From Brachionus manjavacas (lineage: Eukaryota > Rotifera > Eurotatoria > Ploima > Brachionidae), in assembly GCA_019054805.1 (NCBI GenBank), contig JAHQIY010000002.1:8804001-8868000 (forward strand): a stretch of DNA of 64,000 nucleotides, written 5' to 3'. The stretch's first letter is position 1; the number at the start of each line of letters is the position of its first letter. Below are positions 45,677-56,779 of the stretch, in pieces. The notes below the pieces were generated by a model. The model was given only the letters and a program-made list of their open reading frames with translations, had not been told where the DNA came from and searched no databases. Both the position numbers and the translations under genes were made by a program.

Positions 45677-46387
45677 TTGAATTCATTGAGTCAATTAAAG
45701 TTTTTTGCATTGAGTCAATTAAAGAACGAAAGCCTGCACAATATGAAGATTGAGGCTGAGGGTGAATGGGACAACCTCAAGTGTATGCGTACACAATTCC
45801 AGGTTAAACTCACTAGTCAATTGGTGAGAGAAAAAGACCTCAACGTGAGAAAAAGAGCAGTGAGAATACGCGAAGCACAACTCAAGTACAACGAGAAGAG
45901 ATTTTCAGAGCGTTTGGCCGATGAAGTTGATTCACGCGTTAAAGCCAGACTGTCAAACCTTCCCGAACCGTCTCAGCCGTCGGTGGCCCCCGTATTTGTA
46001 TCCCTTCGCCCAGAGCCACTGGCAGGTGGTGGAAAAAAGGAACGGGAGATATGGACACCTTCGTCACAGCCGAGCTGGGACAGGTATCTGGATTAAAAAA
46101 TTAAAACAAAATTTAAGATTTTAGCCCTTGCTGCAGCTAACCGCAAGTCCAGATTCCGCCCAGAAGATTCGGCAGTGTTAAGGCTGATGGCTATGGAATG
46201 TGGTCTGTGCGCTAAACCTCTAGTTTTTTTAAGTAAAAAGGAGCTATTGCGGACCGCCTGTGGCCACTTATTTTGCGTGGACTGCATATTCAGATCGACC
46301 GTGGAAATTCCATAGTGCCCAACTTGTGAAGCGCCGATCGAGTATGAGGAAATTGACCAAATATTCTACTCAGCCGAAACAGAATAA
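45677..46387 (+). pseudogene. RING-finger ORF with two in-frame stops
   Basis: One reading frame runs from ATG 45677 to TAA 46385-46387 and is broken only by TAA at 46094-46096 and TAG at 46313-46315. The first part (139 aa) is a charged helical segment (LVREKDLNVRKRAVRIREA, YNEKRFSERLADEV) then a Pro/Ser-rich linker. The second part ends in a C3HC4 RING: CGLC, CGHLFCVDC, then, directly after the TAG, CPTC. RING fingers recruit E2 enzymes for ubiquitin transfer. GC content is well above the surroundings, so the frame was under selection until recently. A 41-bp GT...AG candidate intron around the first stop does not restore phase. Either it is a young pseudogene or the stops are read through. 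Confidence 0.6.
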
Positions 46388-46638
46388 GTTTTGCTTTGTT
46401 TTATTTTTTTTTTGGTTTTTGTTAATTAATGTATAGAAAATTTTCCCAGAATTTGGGGCCATTCTTTTCCGGGATGGGGGCATATGTTATGCCTAGCAAA
46501 TCCTACTTTCCTTTAAGTTAGTTTGACGTTTATCTCTTTTCACTAAATAAGCTGGTACATTAAAATAATTTAAGAAATAAATTGGTTTACTAAAGTTAAT
46601 CTTTTAATTATAAATTCCAAGTTTTTACAAAGGTAATA

Positions 46639-46990
46639 TTATGCCTTTTTTGTAAATTCGTGTAACCATCCATTGCTAGCTTTAAAATCAGTTTGATTTA
46701 ACATAGTTGCATATTTAATAGCCTGGGCTTGAATCAATGGACCGTTAAGAGTAATATTTTTATATGACATAACTGATTTGAAACAGTGATCAAGGCCCTC
46801 TTCAATTTTAACATAATTAGAACCTCTCATTCTTTTAGCGCTAGGATTGATTAAATTATTTTCAAAAAAGTTTTTTATCTTTTCCCGATTCTCTGCTTTA
46901 AGAATAGAAGAAACATTACTCTGAGGTCTATTATATTTTTTCACAAGTTCTGTGACAGTGAGATATTTTTATTAAAATCATTCGAAATTT
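46639..46990 (-). pseudogene. pogo/Tigger-like transposase N-terminal fragment
   Basis: The minus strand encodes LTVTELVKKYNRPQSNVSSI (psq/CENP-B-N helix-turn-helix), then a segment with NGPLIQAQAIKYATML and DFKASNGWLHEFTKK, the CENP-B-type second helix-turn-helix (xxLxxKAxxLAxxLGxxDFxxSNGWLxRFKxR). It stops directly after, before any DDE domain. Orientation and position are independent of the pogo end at 27 kb. Confidence 0.75.
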
Positions 46991-47219
46991 CAAGTTTTTT
47001 TGTTTAAAAGATCAATATCGTATTAAAAACTATGAATTAGCACTGATTTGTTTGCTTTTTTCTGAATAAACCTATCGTATTAAAGGAACATCGTTTTAAC
47101 AAATAAATTTAACATGGTAATTAAAGGATATATATTTTAAGTTTAATTGTGAATTTCTGTTTTGTTTTTGAAAATAATGTTATTTAAAAACAATCTTATC
47201 TTTTCTTGATACTAATATC

Positions 47220-49610
47220 GATAAAAGGAAGAAAACCACACTACTACAACTTGGCGGTGCGACTAAAAGAACCACGAAGAGAGAAATAAATGAAAGTACA
47301 ATTTGAAACAAACAAAGAGGACCTGGTAGACCAAAGAAACTAGCAAGAAGAGAGGAAGTCTACTAGGAATATGTCCACAGTGACGAATCAGTTTTGGATG
47401 AACCAACTTACATAAAAACGAAAAAAATCGTTAGAAGAAGAAGTCTGTGTGGAAAATGTCGATGGTGAAGCAACAGTTATGTCTTTTCGCCCACAATACC
47501 CAATAAATATTAACATTCTGCTATATAATGGAACACCAGGAGAATATTTTGAACAATAGCTTGCTGAATTCAAAACAAAAATTTCAAGAGTTGGTGAAAA
47601 TTATAAGATAGAGCTCTTTAAAGCCTAAATAGGATGGAGAGCACGGGAATATATGGAAGGCCTTAATGAACAAGATATGGAGAATTTTGACAAATTAAAT
47701 TTCGAGATGAGAAAGCTCTTTTGTTAGACTTATCCTGAGCATTATTTTTTAGAATTAACTAAGCTCAAGCGTGGCTCCTCCGATTCTTTAGTTTTTTTTT
47801 GCTTGAAGATAGCTCAAATAGTAAAGAAAGCTTATCTTATGATTGCCGGTTCAATTGTGTTAGAAAAATTGAAATTGGAAAATTTCTTAAGAGGATTGTC
47901 AAATGATTTAGCTGCAATGGTTCGTGTAAGAAAACCAACTGATCTGCAAGAGAGATTACGTTTTGCCGAGATTTGTGAATTTGATAAAGGAACTAAAAAG
48001 AAGGAACAACTGTTTTTCAATGTGATAGAATGGTGAGAGCCTGATTTTGAAGCTAGTGACAAATAGAGTACAAACCCATCCACTTCAAAAACTGATGCTA
48101 AAGAGAAGACTAACAATGATTCGAAAAATTCGAAAACAACTTGTCAACTTTATATCAAAAATAAGACAAACAAGTAAACCAAGTGAAAAAACACTATTCA
48201 ATTTGATGAATGAGATCCAAACATGGAGAATAACACGTTATGATAAAATCAGCCATCATAACCGATTTAATTGGCAACCTAACAATAAGCGTTTCAAGGA
48301 GAATTTTTGCAGAAACAATAGGGATACTTCTCCATACAAACATTACAAATGATAAACAAACAAATTACCCGGAACCCGTTCAAGGTCAGGGTAAGTTGAC
48401 TCCTACTCCTCCGAAAGAGACTAGGAAATGCTCTAATTGCCAGCAAGTTGGCCACATAAGACATTATTGCCCTATCAAAGTAAGATCCTCGAATTCACCT
48501 CTAAATCGAGTGATGACGCATGCTAACCAGTTCTCTAATTTAATAAATAGTTTTGAATTGTGTATGAAGCTTTTTTTTGATCCTGTCTTAATTCGCAACC
48601 AATTCAGTCAAAAAATTGAAATTAACCTGCGCAAATCCATCTCTTTAGACTAAACCAATAGTAATTTAATCTATTTAAAAGCTTAGGTCTTTGGTGTTGA
48701 ATTATCGAATTTTCTGGACACAGGAGCCAGCAGAAGTATGGTAAGTAAATCATGCTTGACTAAGGTTCTAGGAAATGCAGATCGAAATAGCATTAAATTA
48801 AGTGGATTAACGGGACCTATAAAAATTAAATTTGGTGACTCATTGTTTACCGAGTGTAAAATGAAAGTAAATTTGGAAATTGTTATTGAAGGTGACTCTT
48901 ATCCATTGGATTTATTAGTTTTAGAAAGTTGCCATATGATGTTTTTTTTGGGATGGATTTTATTATACTATTTGATGTGTTGATCCGACCCGCCTCTAAG
49001 ACAATATTAATTGAACCAGACCAGTTAATAACAAACAGGATGGTTCAATAAGGTTTTGTGTTGACTATCGTAAGTTTAATAATCTGACAAAGAAAGATGT
49101 GTATCCATTACCAAGGATTGATGATACACTAAATAGCCTTGGAGAATGGAGTTTCTTTACAACTTTTGTTTAACAACCGGTTATTACCAAATTTCTGTAG
49201 CCCCTCAGGATAAAGAAAAGACTGTATTTATAAGTCATGCAGGGCTGTATGAATTTCAGTTAATACCTTTTGGACTGACAAACGCTAAGGTATATGGACA
49301 TTGTATTTGCAGGCTTGAAGTGGCTTTGTCTTTTAATTTATCTAGATGACATATTCATTTTTTCAAAAACATTTGAGGAGCATGTTGAGCATTTAAAATT
49401 AATTTTCGATAGGTAGAAAGAATATAACTTGGAAATTTAAAGATCATAATGTTTTTTTCGGAGAGAAGACTTAATTTTTCTGGGACCTGAGGTGACTGCT
49501 GCTGGAATTAGCCCAGGTACACAAAAATTAAAAGCTTTTCTAGAAATTGTTAAGCCGAAGAATAAAGCTGATTTAAGAACTTTCTTGGGATTAATTGCGG
49601 TTAATATATC
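47220..49610 (+). mobile_element. Ty3/gypsy-like LTR element relic
   Basis: In order on the plus strand: gag remains (47803-48036, FLRGLSNDLAAMVRVRKP); a CCHC knuckle CSNCQQVGHIRHYC near 48430-48470; a protease with LDTGASRSMV (about 48714-48740); RT pieces FCVDYRKFNN, YPLPRIDDTLNSLG, TTGYYQISVAPQDKEKT and PFGLTNA, with YLDDIFIFSKTFEEH (about 49338-49385); and the connection GPEVTAAGISPGTQKLKAF...LRTFLGL. It ends abruptly near 49600, so RNase H, integrase and both LTRs are missing. Numerous stops and frameshifts. It is unrelated to the env-bearing fragment as far as can be seen. Confidence 0.8.
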
Positions 49611-50064
49611 AAACAAGTTTTTTTCTTTTAAGTTAACAAAAAATTTTATTAGTTCATTCTTCATGCAAATTAAACATGCTAGAATTTATCTTTTTATTTT
49701 TTCTGTTCACTTATTTTAATGTACTTTCAAAAATTTATTTATCTCTAACTTTCCTTTGATGACGCAAAGAAAAATTTCCATAGAAACAATTTTTTTTTAC
49801 TATACGTTTCTTTTATATTTATATTTGACTTTAAATTAAAATAATATTTTTATTTAAACTTTTTTTATTAGTAAAAAATGATTAATTTTGTTTTTGCAAA
49901 GTCAATAGTCTAAGAAAATGTTTGAGTCGTCAAGACTAAATCTTTTGATTTCAAATATATGGAAACATTTTTTATTGAAATTTTTTTCACCAATCGCTTT
50001 TTCAATCTTCTAATTATCATATTTTTCAGATCAAAAAATAATTAAATATTTAATAAACTAACAA

Positions 50065-50470
50065 ATTTTTAATGGCACTTTGAAGTTTATGATCAATATT
50101 TGATGCTCAAAATGATCATTCTAAGTTTTAATTATGAAATAAATAGTTATTTCTTAATAGAATTAATGCAGAAGTACATTTTTGGATTTAACATACTTTG
50201 TTAAATTTAAAGCTAAATCCTGCATAATTCTGCAAAATTCTGCAAAAAATTATTCAATTAAAAATAGCATCTTTTAGATGGTGTGCACTCTGCAATGTGC
50301 GTTTTGTTATTGCAGAGGTTACCTTTAGATTTAACAAAAAATGTTACATCCAAAAATGTACCTCTGTATTAATTATATTAAGAAATAACAATTCATTTCA
50401 TAATTAGAACTCAGAATGATCATTTTGAGCATCAAAAATTGATCATAAACTTCAAAATGCCTTTTTAATA
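50065..50470. mobile_element. Palindromic MITE, intact copy
   Basis: Arms of about 150 bp start near GGCACTTTGAAGTTTATGATCA and pair with the complement ending CTTCAAAATGCC at about 50462. The centre carries GATGGTGTGCACTCTGCAATGTGC. It is the undisturbed version of the nest at 28965-30120. Confidence 0.75.
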
Positions 50471-50495
50471 ATATGTTGAGAACTATCATTTGAAC

Positions 50496-51170
50496 CAGAC
50501 TTGGGCAAAAGTCAAAAAAAAAGTAATTTTAAAGTCTTTTCAGAGTCAAGTTTTTTATGTTAAAAAAGAATTTTGCAAATTTATTTATTTATTTGTTTAT
50601 CTGTATCGAGCTAGTGCTCCTTCAGAATAAAAATATAAAAAAAAAAACATAATAAAATAAATATTAAAATATTAAAAGTTAGAAACGTTTTGTTGAAATA
50701 TAGAGACAAAAAAAATTAATTATTCTTTATTTTTTTTTTCAATATTAAGTTTCTGAGAGTTAAGGAAAAAAGGTATAAATTGGTAGGTAGCAATTACACA
50801 ATGGAGTTGGATAAAATCTGAATTCTTTGTAAAGTATCATTTTTTATGAATAGTTCTTATGGATAGCATGATTTAAAAAATCAATTTATTATTTAATCAG
50901 TATTTTATTTTGGTTTTTAGCAAAGTGTAATTACTAAATTTTTAAGAGGTCAAAATTACTGTATAATAGTGTTATTGATTCTAAATTTTTCGCAGTTAAT
51001 CTTGCTCGGTGTAGTCTATTTATAAAAAATAAAGCTTTAAAAATACTTTAAAAAAACTTTAAAAAAACTTTAAAAAAATTTTAAAATACTTTAATACTTT
51101 AAAAAATAAAAATTGAAGTCAAGTCAAATGACTTGATTTAAAAAAATTTTTTAAGGTTAATTTTAAACTA
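50496..51170. mobile_element. hAT relic related to 12.6-14.0 kb, with jockey stub inside
   Basis: Begins CAGACTTGGGCAAAAGTCA like the element at 12591. After an antisense jockey 3' fragment (50583-50815) it continues with sequence matching 12930-13040 (complement of the hAT dimerisation segment). It ends in AAGTCAAGTCAAATGACTTG near 51120-51140. Heavily deleted. Confidence 0.6.
50583..50815 (-). mobile_element. Jockey-like element, 3' fragment
   Basis: The complement of the family hairpin (GAGCTAGTGCTCC, about 50608-50620) and, at about 50790-50812, the complement of the last coding words (TAGCAATTACACAATGGAGT) are present. The rest is deleted. Confidence 0.65.
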
Positions 51171-51589
51171 AGCAAAGACATGGCAGGTTTTTTTTTCTAT
51201 TTAACTTTTTTGAAATTTTGAAATTACGTTGTTTCATTAAAACTCAATACTTAAGCATGTTAAAATTTGAAATATAATTATTGCAATTATTTTTAGAAAT
51301 GTAAAATAGAAAAAAAAACTTGCCACATCAAAAATTATTATTATTTTCTGGTAGAGGATAATAATGGCAAATAAATCTATTAAACTCATTCATAAGGTTG
51401 GTAAAACTAATTAAGGTTTTAAAAAAAGTTTTAAGCCAAATCTTGAAATAACTTTAAATGCTGACTAGAATTTTTGTCACTATATCAATTGCCATTTTTT
51501 ATCAAAAACACAAAATTAATTTAAAAAATGACATAATTATTTATTTTCGAACAAAAAATCAATTAAAATAAATAAAAATTAAAACTAAT
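51171..51589. other. AT-rich G6PD 3' flank
   Basis: Likely contains the G6PD 3' UTR; TTTATT at about 51540 would be AATAAA on the transcript. No gene. Confidence 0.4.
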
Positions 51590-53254
51590 TTAAATTTTCG
51601 ATTTAGATGAGTCCTTCCATACATAGGTATTACTATAATTATATTTTCCGAGCCTAGTGCACAATTCATCAGCATCAGGTACTCCTCGACTAAATAAAAA
51701 AAAATAAAAAAAAAAAATAAAAAAATCAATTCTTTGAAAATACCTTCCGTAAACATAGGGAATGGGTTTTGGCTTTTGTTGCTCGAGCTGGTGCAACAAA
51801 GGCGTAAAAATTCTCCACGCTTCGGCCAGCTCGTCAGTCCGTACAAAGTTTATCTGACTGCCAAGGAAAACGTCAAGAATAAGTCGCTCGTAAGCATCGG
51901 GCATGTATTCGCCTTCATAGCGATGCTTGTAGGTCAAGTCCAACTCTGTCTCGACTGGATCGAAATTCATGCCTGGCCTTTTGGTCGAAATTTTCATATA
52001 GACAGCCTCATCGGGCTGAACCCGTATTACCAACTCGTTTCTGGCACATGTATTGTCGAATATGTCGCCAGGCACCTCTTTGAACTGAATTCTAATCTCG
52101 GCCTTTCTCTCATTCAAAGCTTTGCCACTCTTTAGGATAAAAGGAACACCATCCCATCTCTCGTTTTTAATCTTGAGCACAGCGCAGCAAAAAGTTGGCG
52201 TAGTCGACCCTGCTGGCACAGTCGGGTCATCCAAATAGCCCATCTTTTCATCTCCTTGACCATTTGGATTGCCAACATATTGACCAATGACCACATCACT
52301 CATTTTCAATTCAGGGATTGTTCTCAGCACTTTAACTTTTTCATTGCGGATTTCCTCGGCATTTTTTGACACCGGACTATCCATGGCAATTAAAGACAAA
52401 ATTTGAAGCAAATGATTTTGCATTACATCACGAATGATTCCGAATTCGTCAAAGTAGCCACCTCGGCCCTGGGTGCCAAACGGCTCTTTGAACGTAATCA
52501 TCACGCACTCAATTGAATCTCGGTTCCAGATACGCTTGAAAATTTGATTGGCAAAGCGCAGAACTATCAAATTTTGGACCATTTCTTTTCCCAGATAATG
52601 ATCAATTCTGTAAATTTCTTCTTCTGTGAACAATTTACTCAAATGGGCAGACAGTTCATTTGAGCTTTTCAGGTCTTTGCCGAATGGTTTTTCCACAATT
52701 ACTCGGGTAAAATGGGGCCTTGAAAAAATTTTAAATTTTAATAAAAAAAATTTTTTTTTATTTTTTTTAAATTACTTTCTAGCCTTGCTATTTTGGCTCA
52801 AAAGCTTGGTGACACTTGTGTACACACTGGGCGGCAAAGCCAGGTAAAAAATACGGTTGGCGTCTTCAATGTTTTCACACTTGCCCAATTTGGCAATTTC
52901 GACTATTTTCGAGTCGAGTTGCACAAAGCTTTCCGACTTGTCATACGAACCTGGCAAATAGAAGTTTTTGTCCAAAAATTCCTGGAATCTTTGTTCCTCG
53001 TCGGGTTTTATTTTCATGTACTGGCGACACTTTTGGTTCAAAAAATCCTTTATTTCAATAGAGGAACGAGCATAGCCGAGAAAAAAAGTGCTGCTCGGCA
53101 ATAGATTATCACGGTACAGCCACCAAAGTGTTGGGTAGATTTTCTTCTTGGCAAGATCGCCCGAAGCGCCCATTACCACAAATACATGAGTGCTCCTGCA
53201 GTCTTCGCTCAAATGAACTACAGTTTGGAATGTGGAGAAAAGGTTTTCTGACAT
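51590..53254 (-). CDS. G6PD: Glucose-6-phosphate 1-dehydrogenase, three exons
   Basis: Exons 53254-52776, 52718-51744 and 51689-51590 give 517 aa (human 515), phase 2 at both joints. The enzyme oxidises glucose-6-phosphate with NADP+, the first and rate-setting step of the pentose phosphate pathway in the cytosol. Landmarks: the NADP-binding [10 protein letters not shown] (29-38); EKPFGKDL (169-176); the active-site [14 protein letters not shown] (197 onward, catalytic His about 200); [19 protein letters not shown]; the substrate loop [22 protein letters not shown]; and the C-terminal [12 protein letters not shown] and [13 protein letters not shown]. Introns are 57 and 54 bp. Intron 2 (51690-51743) is a multiple of three with no stop in frame. 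The C-terminus (YVYGSRG... KDSSKSKI) fits the family. Base composition is much less AT-rich than the flanks. Confidence 0.97.
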
Positions 53255-53645
53255 TTTTTTTTTATCTATTACACAAATTTTTTTTAGGATTTTTAAAAAT
53301 TGTCATAGAAATTTATAGAAATTATTTTGGATTAGATTGCTTTTTTTCTATTTTGCAAAAAATGGCTTTGTTATAAATGATGGTGCAAATTCATAATAAT
53401 AAGCTGAATTAAGGTTATTTAATTTTTTTCTAATGATTTTCGAAAAATAAAAAATTAATGAAATATTTCAGCTGTACCTAATTGTTAATTGACATAATAC
53501 ACGAAAGAAGTTAAATATTGTACTAGAAAAAGGCTTGGAGATAAGAGTTAAAAATAAAGTTAAATATGGTCTAGATTTTATTTGCTAAAAAATTAAAATT
53601 AAAATTATTCTGTAATAATTAATTATTTTAAATTCATAAAATTTG
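53255..53645. other. Spacer between G6PD and YqcI/YcgG-like gene
   Basis: About 390 bp, holding the G6PD promoter and the 3' flank of the next minus-strand gene. No motif recognised. Confidence 0.4.
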
Positions 53646-54831
53646 CTATTTTTTCACGTACAAAGATGAATACTTCCACCAATTAACAATTTCTTCTGAA
53701 TTAAAGAGTGGTTTTATCATTTCGTAGCACATTGGGTACCTGGTCGTGTCTCTGATTAGATAATCTCTGTTGGATTTTTTAAATTTGATTCGTATTTTGT
53801 CACGAATGGTTTTGGGCTCGGTCCAGTTTGTCACCGACGTATCTTGGGGTAAATTATGGAAGGCAAAAGAAATTTCTGGCTGGAACAAGATGAAGCACTC
53901 GTCGACACCAAATGTGTACCTGGAGTGATGTGATGGATACAATGGCAAGAATGTAGTGATAAAAAAAGTGATTTCGTTAAACTCAAACACCCATTTGGAA
54001 CTTTCGATTTCTTGGGTCATACAATTTTTGTTAAATGGGTCCAAATTGGCAAGTGAACACAAAATCTCACAGAATTCTTTGGAGAATTTCTTTTTTAGAT
54101 TTAAAATTTAATGCTTTTTTCTTTGAAACAAGCTTTCAAATTTACTTCTAAATCATGTCCGAATTGAGAACCTGGCAGGTGTATTAGAAAACCGTCTAGT
54201 TTGAGAGGTAGACACACATTTGTGAATAATAAAAATGACGGAAAAACAACTCTAATCAAGTAAGTAAATTAGATGGAACAAAAAAAATTTAATCTTAACT
54301 CACAAATCAATATTTTCTTGAATGGTCAACTTCGAATTCCACAAAGGTGCACCCCAAATATTTGAGTCTCTAGCAAAGCTACAATCACTTTGAATTTTCA
54401 ACCCATTAAAATAATTTAATGACTCAGAAAATGAGTAGTCGTTCAAATAATGATTGAGGAGTTGATTTTTTAATTTACTTTAAATTATTAAAATTAATTT
54501 CAAGAAATAATTTCAATTTTACTTACTCAACAGTTCGATCAGGTAGATCTGAGAGATTGAACTTTTTTGTTTTTTTAAAGTTATTCTCAATTTTGTTTGA
54601 GTTTAGAACATTTAGTTTTAAATTTGACTTTTTTTTTATAAAGTACAATGAAACTTTTAATAAAATTAGAAAAAAAATTTTAATCTTTAATTTTATATTA
54701 CATAAAACAATCAAAAAAGACACAATTGAATATTGATCTATTCGAATACTTGTTGCTAAGAATAAAATTATTGACGAGATTCTAAGAAAAGTTGCATAAA
54801 AACTTGGCACCACAAACACACCATTCACCAT
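53646..54831 (-). CDS. YqcI/YcgG-family-like protein with hydrophobic N-terminus, four exons
   Basis: Exons 54831-54527, 54477-54304, 54251-54146 and 54089-53646 give 342 aa, with all three splice phases consistent (GTAAGT, GTGAGT, GTAAAT donors; introns 49, 52 and 56 bp). Residues 1-66 are strongly hydrophobic and may form one or two membrane spans. The remainder follows the YqcI/YcgG family order: an SDCSFAR block (the family has FPCxFA), FCEILCSLANLDPF (FWxLLxxLHxLD), SSKWVFEFNE (WxFxFxGE), LPLYPSHHSRYTF (PAYxxRxSR) and FILFQPEISF (xFQPRxxF). The C-terminal KIRIKFKKSNRDYL and WWKYSSLY match the closing IRKRxxxYD and W..Y elements. Family function is poorly known, and membership is my judgement from motif order. 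The hydrophobic N-terminus is unusual. The gene shares a 193-bp divergent promoter region with the trefoil gene. Confidence 0.7.
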
Positions 54832-55024
54832 AATTTAGAGATTTGAATATTTTATAAAAGTAAAATTTTTCACTTTTGCAAACACATTTTAACTAAATGT
54901 GCAGCTTAATTTCAAAACAATTTTGCCAGAAAATTCTCCTATGACTCATAGTTAATAATAAATTTTTATTATAAAAAAAAGTTTATTTCGCTTTCGAAAA
55001 ATATTTTATTTTAATTTTTGAGCA
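54832..55024. promoter_or_regulatory. Short divergent promoter region
   Basis: Only 193 bp separate the ATG of the YqcI/YcgG-like gene (minus) and that of the trefoil-like gene (plus). They therefore probably share a bidirectional promoter. AT-rich; no motif stands out. Confidence 0.4.
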
Positions 55025-55879
55025 ATGTCGTCATTCTTTAACAAAATTGCCAGTCAAATAACAAACTCTACTGGTTCACTAGTCGGCCGGGACAATGTAA
55101 CCCGCCTGACCAATTCAATCAATCAAAGCTTTTACACAAAGTCCAAGTACCGCGACTTTTTAAAACAAGGCAACGTGGTACAACTGCTGTCGAAGTCTTC
55201 ACACAGGGCTTTGCACATTTGCTCGTCGCCCAACGACCCTAGCCGAATGGTTCTGCTCGGAAATGGTCAGATTGGCAATGAATTTTTTGGTGCACACTTC
55301 ACAGTTGAAGTCGAAGGGTCTAAAAAGCATTTAAAATTTAGAAATGGTAACAACTATATTTGCTTTGACAATCAGATACCATGTGTTATGAGGGAGACTA
55401 ACACGAGTCATAACGTGATCAAGGCAAGAAATGAATTCAGACTTCATGAAATTCTCGGCTCAGATGAACACTTTGCTTTAGAGTCAGTTTTTTACCCCGG
55501 AAGATACTTGGCAATTTTACCCGATGGCTCAATTACAACAACAAAAAATAGGGCTGATGAAAACACTCATTTTTGCATCAATGTAATCACTGTTCTTCCA
55601 AGCATACCAAACCAAAGTGCACGTAGTTCAACATTAGTTGATATCAGAGTGATGCCAGGTCCGTCGAATGGCTTAGAAAGAGAAAGCACACATTTTATGA
55701 ATAGAAACAGCTCCTACTATCCCACAGATGCTGATAAGAAGAATTCTAAAGAGCAGGAAGCCAATTATTACGAGCAACGGGACATTTCTACGCCAATACC
55801 ATCAATACCTGATCCGACAATACCAGCTGAAGATACTCCGCCTAACTATGGCAACTTATTTCCCAAGCTGCCACTTTAG
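55025..55879 (+). CDS. Beta-trefoil-like protein with Pro-rich PPxY tail
   Basis: A single exon encodes 284 aa. There is no signal peptide and residues 1-50 are polar. Residues about 45-190 look like a beta-trefoil: three repeats of strand patterns, with VVQLLSKSSHRALHICSS, HLKFRNGNNYICFD and FALESVFYPGRYLAILPDGS, the last very like the third repeat of FGF/IL-1-type trefoils (FxLESVxxPGxFLxVLPDG). Residues 200-284 are low-complexity and Pro/Ser-rich and end with a TPPNYG motif, a PPxY that could bind WW domains. Such intracellular trefoil proteins of unknown role occur in many invertebrates. Composition is clearly coding, and the start is the first ATG after a stretch with stops. Confidence 0.75.
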   Translation: MSSFFNKIASQITNSTGSLVGRDNVTRLTNSINQSFYTKSKYRDFLKQGNVVQLLSKSSHRALHICSSPNDPSRMVLLGNGQIGNEFFGAHFTVEVEGSKKHLKFRNGNNYICFDNQIPCVMRETNTSHNVIKARNEFRLHEILGSDEHFALESVFYPGRYLAILPDGSITTTKNRADENTHFCINVITVLPSIPNQSARSSTLVDIRVMPGPSNGLERESTHFMNRNSSYYPTDADKKNSKEQEANYYEQRDISTPIPSIPDPTIPAEDTPPNYGNLFPKLPL

Positions 55880-56595
55880 AGTTCATTTTTAACAAGAGAA
55901 AAATTTTCATTTATATAAAAAAATTCAAAAGTTTATTTAAAAATATCATATGAATAAATAATCTAATAGAGAAAATTAATGGAATGAAAGATTGAAAATT
56001 ATGAATTTTTTTAAATTTTGGTTATTTTATATTCATTTTTTTACTCATCATTCAAGTAAATTTGAGTTTTATAATAAAGAAAAAACACTAAAATTAGAAT
56101 TTTTTTTCTAAATCTGCGCTTTGCACAAATTGCACCCTTAAAATAGAATCTACAAAGTCCTCAATAAAAAAATATTAATTATTGTTCATTAAATTTATTT
56201 TTTAATTTTTATAGATTTCACACAAAAATATTTAACATATCACAAAGTTTATTTTTTTTTAAAAAAAATATAAGATGATAATCAATTAATTCAAGGCTGT
56301 CAATAAAACACCTGACGAATTCTAGTAAATTGTATTAAAAATAATAATAAAAAGTACACATATCAATATTTCCAAAGATATGTCATTTAAATTTACGATA
56401 ACATATCAATTATATTGACAAAAAAAACTAAATGATCATAAGTATAAATTCAATCAGAAACTGGAAATTAAGTACCTGCTCTTGTTGGTACTGGTTAAAA
56501 AACTACTACTGTTGCCATGTTATTGCTTGCTGTTACAGACTATGTAATATTTATTTTTAATCTTATTTACATTGAATAAGCATATTTTTTTTTAA
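55880..56595. other. Trefoil gene 3' flank
   Basis: AT-rich, no gene seen. Confidence 0.4.
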
Positions 56596-56768
56596 ATTAT
56601 TCAATTTTAATAACAATAGCATGGATATCCCATTCAACAATAAACCAAGACGGGGCGCGAAGATAAAAAAAGTTACTTTCTTCAATTTCGACCGTCAGGT
56701 TGTGTTCAAGAAAAAAGGGTGCTATTTTTGAATCTTCTTCAGATGAAGAGGAGCCGAACTCGAGACCT
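56596..56768 (-). CDS. Orphan C-terminal exon
   Basis: A minus-strand frame begins after a good acceptor (TTTTTTGGCAG, complement at about 56766-56778) and runs LEFGSSSSEEDSKIAPFF..., with VEWDIHAIVIKIE before the stop at about 56598. It is GC-richer than its surroundings, with acidic then beta-like text, so it looks like a real last exon. I could not find its upstream exons in the 1.6 kb of AT-rich DNA before CATIP, and I recognise no family. Confidence 0.4.
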
Positions 56769-56779
56769 GCCAAAAAACA

